DNA from: Chloroflexota bacterium
GTDB lineage: Bacteria > Chloroflexota > Dehalococcoidia > Lucifugimonadales > UBA3495
Direction: 5' to 3'
DNA length: 64,000 nucleotides
Assembly (NCBI GenBank): GCA_028875055.1
Contig: JAPPGG010000014.1
Span: 134,722-198,721 of the forward strand
The notes under the pieces were generated by a model. The model was not told the origin of the DNA and made no database searches. It saw only the letters and a program-made list of their open reading frames with translations. This document shows, one piece after another, positions 25,024 through 33,100 of the stretch. A program made the position numbers and the translations under genes. Within the stretch, counting starts at the first letter, position 1; each line of letters starts with the position of its first letter.

Positions 25024-25052
25024 TTGACACCCGGATATGCAGAAACTAGAAT
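25024..25052 (+). promoter_or_regulatory. Sigma70-like promoter of the trkH operon
   Basis: Perfect TTGACA (25024-25029), 17-bp spacer, TAGAAT (25047-25052). Predicted start about 25059, leaving an 85-base leader before the GTG of trkH. Confidence 0.6.
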
Positions 25053-25143
25053 CGATATGACCTCTCCGACTCAGCCGGTTCACATTAGACAACCTTCTGA
25101 ATTGAATTAGCCCGGCTCATCAATTGCAGCGTCGAGACTACAG

Positions 25144-26607
25144 GTGAATCCAGACCCTCGCCGAAGACTTCACGACACCATAGTCCGGCTTCCCAGGGCG
25201 GAAGAACTCCGGCCCAGGGAAGTGGAGGAACCGGCAAGACGCCGGCCCAGGCAGATCTTTACCCCCCAGTTTATTCTCCTCTATGGATTCATCGGGCTCA
25301 TTGCCGTCGGCTCGGTTCTGCTGGCCCTGCCCGTGTCCGACGCAGCGGGACGGACCACATCCCCCATCGTGGCCCTCTTCACCGCCACCTCTGCCGTTAC
25401 CGTCACCGGCCACACTGCCGTCAGCACTGCCCAGCACTGGAGCTATTTTGGGCAGGCCGTGATTTTCGTGCTGATGCTGGCTGGCGGTCTGGGCTTTATG
25501 GCCGCCGCCACCTTTGTCCTGCTGATAATCGGGCAGAAGTCGTCCAGAATCTCCCAAGAGCTGGTTCTGCGGGAAACCATCGGGGAAGACCAGTTGGGCG
25601 GCCTGCTGGAAATAGTACGGAATATAGTAATCGTGGTCTTCATGATTTACGTCCTGGGCGCAGTTATTCTGCTCCCCAGCATTCAGGACCTCACCGGCTT
25701 CGGCCTGGTGGAATCAATGTGGCAGTCGATTTTCCTGTCCGTGTCCTCCTTCAACAATGCCGGCTTTTCCATCCTGCCGGAAGTATCAGATGCCCGCTCC
25801 CTGGCCATTTTGGACAATCAATGGCTAATTCAAAGCGCAATGGCGGTCCTCATTATCCTCGGGTGCATCGGGTGGACCGTCCTTGTTGACGTAAACCGGC
25901 GAAAGCGGTTTTCACGGTTTTCTCTGGATACCAAGCTGGTCCTCATAGGAAGTGTGGCCCTCTGGATTTTGGGATTCGGGGCCTATCTGCTGGCCAGCTA
26001 CCTGAGCCAGGAAAATCAGAACGACATTTCCCTTTTCGCCAGGTCCGGGGAAGCTTTGTTTCACTCCATCAGCGGGCGTACCGCCGGCTTCATAATCGCC
26101 GACTTCGGGGCGGCGGAGGACTTTACCAAGCTGGTATTCACCTTCCTGATGCTCATTGGCGGCGGAGCGGGCTCGGTGGCCGGCGGAATCAAGGTAAACA
26201 CCCTGATGGTGGTTGTGGCGGCTGTAATCTCCTCCATTCGGGCCCGGCCCCAGACGGAAGCCTTCGGCAGAGAAATTCCTCAAACCCAGGTCTTCAGGGC
26301 CCTGGCCGTTGGCGCCCTGGCGCTGGCCTTCATAATGATCACTGTCCCGCTGCTCACAATTACTGAAGCGGCTTCCCTTCGGTCTGGCGAGATGCACTTT
26401 CTTGACCTGTTCTTCGACACCGTCTCTGCCTTCGCCACCAATGGCTCGTCCACCGGCATTGTCCCTCAACTTGGCACAACCGGTCAGCTGATCTTCATAG
26501 GAGCCATGCTGATTGGCCGCATAGGCCCGCTTACACTTGCCCTGGCTTTGGCCCCAAAGGAAAAATTTCTGTACCGTTTTGCCCAGGAACGGGTTAGAAT
26601 AGGGTGA
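25144..26607 (+). CDS. trkH: TrkH/KtrB-type potassium uptake channel subunit
   Basis: 487 residues with four M1-pore-M2 repeats. The four pore loops with their selectivity glycine are readable: TVTGHTAV, SSFNNAGFSI, SGRTAGFI and FATNGSSTGI. A 35-residue Arg/Pro-rich cytosolic N-terminus (LHDTIVRLPRAEELRPREVE) precedes the first helix. It forms the membrane pore of a Trk/Ktr system gated by RCK subunits. The downstream genes provide those subunits. The GTG start is used; no strong Shine-Dalgarno sequence is seen. The length and short extracellular loops are closer to KtrB than to the larger TrkH. Confidence 0.88.
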   Translation: MNPDPRRRLHDTIVRLPRAEELRPREVEEPARRRPRQIFTPQFILLYGFIGLIAVGSVLLALPVSDAAGRTTSPIVALFTATSAVTVTGHTAVSTAQHWSYFGQAVIFVLMLAGGLGFMAAATFVLLIIGQKSSRISQELVLRETIGEDQLGGLLEIVRNIVIVVFMIYVLGAVILLPSIQDLTGFGLVESMWQSIFLSVSSFNNAGFSILPEVSDARSLAILDNQWLIQSAMAVLIILGCIGWTVLVDVNRRKRFSRFSLDTKLVLIGSVALWILGFGAYLLASYLSQENQNDISLFARSGEALFHSISGRTAGFIIADFGAAEDFTKLVFTFLMLIGGGAGSVAGGIKVNTLMVVVAAVISSIRARPQTEAFGREIPQTQVFRALAVGALALAFIMITVPLLTITEAASLRSGEMHFLDLFFDTVSAFATNGSSTGIVPQLGTTGQLIFIGAMLIGRIGPLTLALALAPKEKFLYRFAQERVRIG

Positions 26608-26619
26608 TGGAGGAAGGGG

Positions 26620-27312
26620 ATGAAGAAGCGCATTTGCGTAATAGGGATGGGCAGGTTTGGAATGGGCGCCGCCAGGGAGCTGTACCAGGCAGGCCACGAC
26701 GTGCTGGTTCTTGACATCGATGATGACAAGATCCAGAGCATGCTGGGGGCCACCACTTACGCAGTCCGAACCGACGCAACCAGTGAAGAAGCGCTTCGCC
26801 AGCTGGGTGTCAACGACTACGATGTGGCAATCCTGGCCCTGGGGGATGACAACGTAGAGTCCAGCATTTTGATTGCCATGGTTCTCCGGAGCATGGAAGT
26901 GCCCTACATAGTGGCCCGCGCCGCCAATCAGTTGCACGGCGAGGCGCTGCATAGAATCGGTGTCGGCAAGGTGGTTTACCCGGAGGAGGAAAGCGCCCAG
27001 CGCCTGGCCCATGTGGACTTCAACGCGGGCATTCTGGACTACATGGAGCTTCTGTCCAATGTAGGCATCAGCAAGGTCCGGCCCATGGCAGACATGGTGC
27101 GAAGGACTTTGGAGGATGCGGGACTGACTGGCGACAGCGGCGACGACTCCCTGACGGTAGTTGCCCTGCGCCGCGGCCGCAGACTTATCCTGAACCCTTC
27201 CAGGGAAGAAACTATAATGCCTGGCGATGTGCTGCTGGTTGCGGGGCCCAGCGAGCAGGTGGCCAAGGTGTTTACCCAGGATCAGATTAACAACCAGCTT
27301 GCAACGATTTAG
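26620..27312 (+). CDS. trkA: TrkA/KtrA-like RCK regulator of potassium transport
   Basis: 230 residues, one RCK_N plus one RCK_C domain. The Rossmann dinucleotide loop is VIGMGRFGMGAARELYQAG (residues about 7-25) with acidic VLDIDDD after strand 2, so NAD(H) or ATP/ADP binding is likely. The C-terminal RCK_C ends in MPGDVLLVAGPSEQV. Octameric rings of such proteins gate the TrkH pore on the cytosolic face. It starts 12 bases after trkH, with GGAGG and AAGGGG upstream of the ATG, so the two are co-translated. Confidence 0.9.
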   Translation: MKKRICVIGMGRFGMGAARELYQAGHDVLVLDIDDDKIQSMLGATTYAVRTDATSEEALRQLGVNDYDVAILALGDDNVESSILIAMVLRSMEVPYIVARAANQLHGEALHRIGVGKVVYPEEESAQRLAHVDFNAGILDYMELLSNVGISKVRPMADMVRRTLEDAGLTGDSGDDSLTVVALRRGRRLILNPSREETIMPGDVLLVAGPSEQVAKVFTQDQINNQLATI

Positions 27313-27333
27313 TAGCAGCCCCGGGGTGGTTGG

Positions 27334-27795
27334 GTGATATCGCGAAAGCACAGGGCCAGGATACTGACACCGGTCAATGGAACACCGGCCAGCAAGCACG
27401 CCTTCCGGTGGTCCTGCCAGTTGGCCCGGCACAGCCACGCCGACCTGATTGCCATTTACGTTTCGGAAGTTCCCATGGAGTACGCTGTCGAATCCATCAA
27501 GGGCCGCAGCAATTTGATGGAAGGGGAGGAAATCCTTCGCCAGGTGGAAAAGATTGCCGGCAGCGAGCACTGCAAGGTCGAGGCCAGCATGATTGCCGCG
27601 AGGAACGCCGGCCCCGCCCTGGTATTGGAGGCAGAGAGCAGGTTGGTTGACTTGCTGGTCGTAGGGCTTCCCTACCGGCAAGGAGTGGTTCCGGTCTCAG
27701 TTGGAAGCACTGCAGACTTTATCCTGAAGAATGCGCCCTGCCAGGTGATAGTTTCCAGGGAACCCGCCCTTTCCCATGCCGGATCAGAGGACTGA
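27334..27795 (+). CDS. UspA-like small protein in the potassium cluster
   Basis: 153 residues of the universal stress protein fold. It starts with a basic segment then ILTPVNGTPASKHAFRWSCQLA, and ends in VVGLPYRQGVVPVSVGSTADFILKNAPCQVIV, matching the Usp C-terminal G-x-x-S-V/T block that binds ATP phosphates. The usual G-2X-G-9X-G pattern is degenerate (no clear GxxG before GSTAD), so nucleotide binding is uncertain. Usp domains beside potassium transporters are thought to sense nucleotide state. The GTG start is used. The end overlaps the open frame of the following gene. Confidence 0.75.
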   Translation: MISRKHRARILTPVNGTPASKHAFRWSCQLARHSHADLIAIYVSEVPMEYAVESIKGRSNLMEGEEILRQVEKIAGSEHCKVEASMIAARNAGPALVLEAESRLVDLLVVGLPYRQGVVPVSVGSTADFILKNAPCQVIVSREPALSHAGSED

Positions 27796-27799
27796 CCCG

Positions 27800-28201
27800 A
27801 TGCAAATCCTCATCTACGGCTGTACCCGCCTCACCGACGCCCTTGCCCCGATACTGGTGCAGGACGGACACCAGGTGACGGTGATGGACCCGGACTCCGA
27901 CAGGCTGGCTCTTCTTCGAAAGCAGGCTGACGTGTCAACAGTGTGGGTTGCCGAGCCCCTGATGCTGGACTACCTGATGCAGGGCGACCTGGCCGGCTCG
28001 GAGGCATTCTTCTCCCTGACCGGCGACGACCACGAAAACATCCTGCTGAGCCAGATGGCATCGCACATATTCAATATTCCCAGGGTTATGTGCCACCTCT
28101 CCGACCCCCAGCTGCAAGACTTCTACCAGCCTCTGGGAATCGGCGTGCTGAACGGCGGTCCCGATTCGCTGAGCGCAGCCCGGGACTTGCTGGAAGAATA
28201 G
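27800..28201 (+). CDS. Stand-alone RCK_N (TrkA-N) domain protein
   Basis: 134 residues from the ATG at 27800, which has AGAGGA 8 bases upstream. It is a single Rossmann domain (MQILIYGCTRLTDALAPIL) with VMDPDSDRLALL as the acidic strand-2 end and SLTGDDHENILLSQMA as the RCK middle block. The usual glycine-rich loop GxGxxG is replaced by GCTRLT, so nucleotide binding may be lost or altered. No RCK_C domain follows. It probably pairs with the full TrkA-like proteins on either side as an unequal ring subunit. Confidence 0.75.
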   Translation: MQILIYGCTRLTDALAPILVQDGHQVTVMDPDSDRLALLRKQADVSTVWVAEPLMLDYLMQGDLAGSEAFFSLTGDDHENILLSQMASHIFNIPRVMCHLSDPQLQDFYQPLGIGVLNGGPDSLSAARDLLEE

Positions 28202-28210
28202 GGTCCTGCC

Positions 28211-28921
28211 ATGTTTGTCGTAATAGTCGGCTGCAGCGCCACGGGGTATCACCTGGCAAAACTGCTCATGGTAGCCCAGCACGAGGTCGTGGTGCTGGAG
28301 AAGAGCCAGGCCCGCTGCCAGTTGATGTGGGATGAACTGGGCAGCGTGGTGATGCAGGGAGATGGCACTGACCAGGTTGACCTGCGCAGGGCGGGCTTGA
28401 CCAGGGCGGATACAGTGGTGGCAGTCACTGACCGCGACGCGACAAACCTGGTAATCTGCCAGATGGCCAAGCTTTCCTTTTCGGTTCAGCGCACCGTAGC
28501 TATCATCAGGGATCCCAGAAACCAGACTATCTTTCGCGTGCTGGGCGTGGACTCCGTGGTGAACGTCGGCGATTTGGTCCTTGATACCCTGGAACGTACC
28601 GTGGTGGGAAGCAGCTTCAACCACCTGGCCTACCTGGGCGTACCCAATACTATGCTGGTCAGCATCACAATTCCGGAAGACGCGACAATAGTTGGCAGAA
28701 AGCTGGCTGAGGTTTACATTCGGGAAGAACCCAGCGACAATGGCAGCGAAGAGGAAGAGGAGGATTTCTTCCAGGGAAGTTTCGTCACCGTGGTCGTGCG
28801 CGGCGATCTGGCAATGGAACCTTCGAGTGAACTGGTACTCGAGGCCAACGACGAGATTTACGCCGTGACGACTTTCGCCGAGGAATCCCACCTCTACCAG
28901 AAACTGACCGGAATTTGGTGA
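28211..28921 (+). CDS. Second TrkA-like RCK protein with an acidic insertion
   Basis: 236 residues, RCK_N then RCK_C. The N-terminal loop is VVIVGCSATGYHLAKLLMV, VVVLEKSQARC follows strand 2, and VVAVTDRDATNLVICQMA is the RCK_N signature. RCK_C (from about residue 145) is interrupted by a very acidic stretch SEEEEEDFFQG near residues 180-190. Together with the first TrkA and the lone RCK_N this gives three different RCK proteins for one TrkH. The TGA stop overlaps the ATG of pheA (TGATG). Confidence 0.85.
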   Translation: MFVVIVGCSATGYHLAKLLMVAQHEVVVLEKSQARCQLMWDELGSVVMQGDGTDQVDLRRAGLTRADTVVAVTDRDATNLVICQMAKLSFSVQRTVAIIRDPRNQTIFRVLGVDSVVNVGDLVLDTLERTVVGSSFNHLAYLGVPNTMLVSITIPEDATIVGRKLAEVYIREEPSDNGSEEEEEDFFQGSFVTVVVRGDLAMEPSSELVLEANDEIYAVTTFAEESHLYQKLTGIW

Positions 28922-29751
28922 TGGTCAAACGATTGTCATACCTGGGACCTGCCGGTACCTACAGTGAGCAGGCTGCTTTTCTCTACGACTCACAGGCGGA
29001 ATTACTGCCCTTCCCCACTATTCCCGCCGTGTGCCGCGCCGTGTCCGACGGCGTTGCGGATGAAGGGATTGTCCCCATTGAAAACAGCATTGAAGGTTCC
29101 GTCGTTTACACCCTCGATTACCTGATCAGTGAAAGCGACCTCTCTATTTTCAATGAAGTGGTCCTGCCCATAGACCACTGCCTGATGATACGGCCAGGCG
29201 CCAATCCCCGGGACGTGCGAATCATCTATTCCCACCCCCAGTCACTGGCCCAGTGTCGCCATTTCCTGGAGAGCAACTTTCCCGGGGCGGAACCCATGGC
29301 CTCGCTAAGCAATTCTGCCGCCGTGTCCCACATGATGGAGAGCGCCGAGACGGCCGCCGCTATAGCCCCCCAAAGGGCAGCCGAACTCTACGGGGCGGAA
29401 ATCATTGGGAGGGGAATCCAGGACGTTACCAACAACGTCACTAGGTTTGTTCTCCTGGGCTGGCAGGACCATGAGCCTACGGGAAGCGATAAGACGTCCC
29501 TTTGCTTTACCTTCGCTGAGGACGCGCCGGGGTCACTGTACAGCGCTTTGGGCGTGTTTGCCACCCGCAACATCAACCTCGTAAAGATTGAGTCGCGACC
29601 CACCAAGGAGTCGCTGGGCAGGTATAACTTCCTGGTTGACTGCGAGGGACACCGGGAGAATGGCCTGTTGAAGGAAGCGCTCTCAGTCCTTCAGGGCCAG
29701 GTCAGCGACTTGAAGGTGTTTGGTTCCTATCCCCGCTGGAGAATGGCCTGA
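28921..29751 (+). CDS. pheA: Prephenate dehydratase
   Basis: About 276 residues, a monofunctional prephenate dehydratase. The catalytic block begins with YLGPAGTYSEQAA; GIVPIENSIEGSV and the NNVTRFVLLG block (Thr-Arg-Phe, catalytic) follow. The C-terminal ACT domain contains PGSLYSALGVFATRNINLVK and ESRP, the phenylalanine-binding site for feedback inhibition. It converts prephenate to phenylpyruvate for phenylalanine synthesis. No chorismate mutase domain is present. The ATG at 28921 overlaps the preceding stop codon, so it is translated with the potassium cluster although unrelated in function. Confidence 0.94.
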   Translation: MVKRLSYLGPAGTYSEQAAFLYDSQAELLPFPTIPAVCRAVSDGVADEGIVPIENSIEGSVVYTLDYLISESDLSIFNEVVLPIDHCLMIRPGANPRDVRIIYSHPQSLAQCRHFLESNFPGAEPMASLSNSAAVSHMMESAETAAAIAPQRAAELYGAEIIGRGIQDVTNNVTRFVLLGWQDHEPTGSDKTSLCFTFAEDAPGSLYSALGVFATRNINLVKIESRPTKESLGRYNFLVDCEGHRENGLLKEALSVLQGQVSDLKVFGSYPRWRMA

Positions 29752-29831
29752 GAAGGCCTGCTCTTCCCCTGCCGGGCATGGCATAAGCCCACAGTGTTGC
29801 CACCGTTGCTTTCGAGGCGGCCCGAGACCGG

Positions 29832-30116
29832 CTACTCCTGCCCGCTTCCTCGCTGAACTCTTTCGCGCACCCGCTCAACTACCCGATTGATATTCCCGAA
29901 CATGCTGAATGTCCTGGACACGTCCTTGGTGGTATCGCGCAGGACCACCGAGGTCTCCTCCAGATTGCGGGCAGTTCGGGTTAGCGACTTTATCGGGCCG
30001 ATCAGCTTCAAGGCTATAAAGGCTACGGTAATCAGAACCACAATCCATATGGACAGGGAAACGATTATCATCAAGTCTCTGATCAAGGCCACGTTCAACA
30101 GGGTGCTCTGGTCCAT
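29832..30116 (-). CDS. Small single-pass membrane protein of unknown function
   Basis: 94 residues. One hydrophobic segment at about 14-40 (DLMIIVSLSIWIVVLITVAF) is followed by a long polar helix with regularly spaced Thr, Arg and Val (residues 48-90) that could form a coiled coil. It resembles DUF948/YtxH-like stress or envelope proteins in layout only. It follows the large glycosyltransferase-like gene by 24 bases on the same strand and is the last gene before the convergent pheA. Function unknown. Confidence 0.65.
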   Translation of the reverse strand: MDQSTLLNVALIRDLMIIVSLSIWIVVLITVAFIALKLIGPIKSLTRTARNLEETSVVLRDTTKDVSRTFSMFGNINRVVERVRERVQRGSGQE

Positions 30117-30140
30117 GCCTGCTCCTTGCGCACTGCTGGT

Positions 30141-33100
30141 CTAAGGGGTGGGAAGGGGATCGTGGGCCAATCGGTAGATGGAAGTGTGCCCGTTGTCGTA
30201 AACCTTGACCATGGTGCCTAGCTGCGCCATTATATCAAACTTCCCCGTTCCCGCCCCGGGGTAAAAGACTCGCTCCAGGTCCCCGACCACCACGTAGCGC
30301 ACCTGGTACTTGGCCAGCAACTTGTGGGCCAAAGCCAGGTCTTCACTGCCATAAATCTGGGTAATGTCCCTGGCCCGCTCGTGAACCTCAGAGCCGTAGG
30401 GCCCCCGCTGTTGAATCTGGTGCCAGGGCCAGCCAAGCACAGTGGGCAGGCCGGTATATTTGGATATGCGGCCGCCCCACCGGTACTGTTCCGTGTGAGC
30501 CTCCAGGACTACCGGCGAGCCGGCAACATTGTCCTGGAGCCAGTGGATTGCCTCCCGGTCCCATTTCAGTTCCAGGGGCTGGTCTTTTTCCCAGTGAACT
30601 GCCTCTCCCATGTACTCCATGCCGTCCAGGGTGGGAGAAAGGGAATTGAATCGGTCCGCAACCCGGGCCTGCGTTCCCAGCAGCGGGTAAATCAGGCTGG
30701 CCAGCACCAGGATAGCCACAAACCCGAACCAGACCATCCGGGTAATGTCGAAGGGAAATGGGCGGAATCTGGCGTCGTACCACATTCTCCAGAGGAAGAA
30801 AGCGGATGCCAGGGCCAGCAGCACCCATGCTTCAAGGTAGTACTTGAAGAGGGTATTCATTCTCCCGATATCATCCTCGACTCGCACCAGGTCCACACCG
30901 ATGATGAGGCCCAGGGCCAAACCCGCCAGGACCAGGGGAAACACACCGTAGATCTGACCTCGTTCTCGGGAGGTAACGGCGTCCCAGGCTGCCAGCCCGC
31001 TCAGCGCCAGGATAACCGTCGTCACCGCAGCAGTGGCATATCCTGACAGGCCAAAGAAACCTGCCAGGGCCGCCCCCGCCAGGGCGTACATCCTCAGCCA
31101 CCGCCGGAAACTTCTGCGGTAGGCGTCCGTTTCCACGGCCTTATCCAGGTAGGAGAGGCCGAAGCTCGTCCCGAGAATGACGTACAGGGGCCGACGGGCT
31201 TGCCAAACAAGAAACGTCACGACAATGGCCAGAAACAGGCCATGAATCCCCAGGAAGTTGAGCAAAGGGGTCTTCCAGCGCGTGGCTTCCAAACCTGTCC
31301 CGAAGGTCTCGACGGCCTGATGGAAGGGCAGGAAAGCCAGCAGGCCCACAGCTGCAATAGTCGCCGCCATCAGGACAAAGGCCGTCGCTTTTCCTTTCGT
31401 GGACTCCCAACCTCGATAAGCAGCGATTCCGGCCGCCGCCAGGGCCAGCAGAAGGAAGCTCGGGTAGTCCCAGCTGTTGATGAGCCACAGCGAACCCACG
31501 GCCAGGCCCAGGGTTAACAAGACTGCCAGGTCCCAGGTCCATCCCAGCCTCCGGTAGCCCGCGGCCAGGCTTAGGCTCAACCCCACTGCAAGGATGGTAA
31601 AGGGAATGGCCATCATATGGGCATGCAGGTCGGCAAACAGGAAGCTGAAAAACGGAAACTCGGTAATGTGCCACGACACTTCCGAAGGCAATTCGCCGGT
31701 GTTCCACAACCAGAACGTCAACAGGTTAGGTTCAATGCTCTCCTGATTGGGCAGCATCCTGCTGCTGCGCCAGAAATCAAAGGCGAATACGGTGGCGCCT
31801 CCCTCGCTCAGCCTTCGGCCAACCCCTTGAATCAACTGTACAAGACCGTCCAGGTTTCCAATCACCGCCACGAACAGGGCAGCTGTCAGTCCCGCAGTAA
31901 TGGGACTCCTGACTGCGCGTTCCACTCTGGAGTATCCCTCTGCCGGGTTGACTGAATAGTCTCCCGCATATTCGGAGTCGGCTTCGATGTCGGCAACCGT
32001 GGAAAGGGAAGACGCGGCTGGACGGCGGGAACGCCTGAATCCCTCCGCCAGGTTGTACACCACCGAGTATGCTCCGGTGACGGTCAGGGCGAAGAGCAAG
32101 GGAACTGCCAGGTTGAAAGCAACGGCCGGTACAATACCGGTCAACCTGGCAGGAATGGCCAGAATGAAGTATCCCCAGTAGTAGTAATTGAGGTAACCGC
32201 CCGCAAACCAGGGGTCATAGGGTGGAAGCAGGCCCGACTTCAACACGGCATTGAAGTAGGCGAATTCCATGGGTTTTTCCCCGCCCCGGTAAGGATGCCA
32301 CAGGTCCGGGTTCAGGGAGCGGACGATCACGAATAGCAGCAGGGCTCCCAGGAACAGCGCTTCGGTAGTCGCCAGGACGCGCCACTTTGCCCTGATGAAC
32401 TCCCACATCTGGCGCCGGTACGCCAGCAACGCCAATCCGGACAGCCCCCCCATGGCAATCATTGCCGCCAGGAGCGCTCCAAGGGAAAACTCGATCAAGC
32501 CCAGGTTTACAATCAACCACGTTATGTAGGCCACTCCCAGCAGGCCTACTATCCGCGCCAGGACAATTCCCCGGTCGGCCAGCGGGCGAAACAGGAACAG
32601 ACACAACGGCAGGGAAATCAGGAAGATTACTTCTACCGCCAGCAACCACGCCAGGAGGGGCGCCTGGTTCGCCACACTGTCCCGATCGAATATCTCGGAC
32701 CAGGTACCACTCTCCCGTTGCTTCGCCCAGTCCACCTCCGAAAACTTAAGCGCGGTAATGGGCCTTGCCTGTCCGCCTGCCAATTTTCCAACCAGCGATT
32801 CCGCCGGCAGCTTATCTACGTTCTGGAACAGGAAAACGGTGGGGTGGTCATACCCGACTACGTTGTCATCGGCATAGCCCCAGTTTAGGGTTATCCCGCC
32901 AACGGGGTCGGCCGACGGCGGTTCCGGGCGTGGCAGACCCGTACGCCCAAACGGGTCGTCGGTTATGGTAACTCCCAGGAAACCGGGGTCAGATTTAAAC
33001 TCCCTCACCAGCCGGTATCCCAGTTCCCCGGCAAAAAGCTGACGATAGTACTCAACGGAAAGTGGGAAACGCTCCGGGTCGCTGGCCACGCTGACGTAGG

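Noticed and set aside
25912-27681. 589-codon minus-strand open frame across trkH, trkA and usp
   Set aside because: Antisense to three recognised genes, low-complexity Gly/Gln/His composition, no homology.
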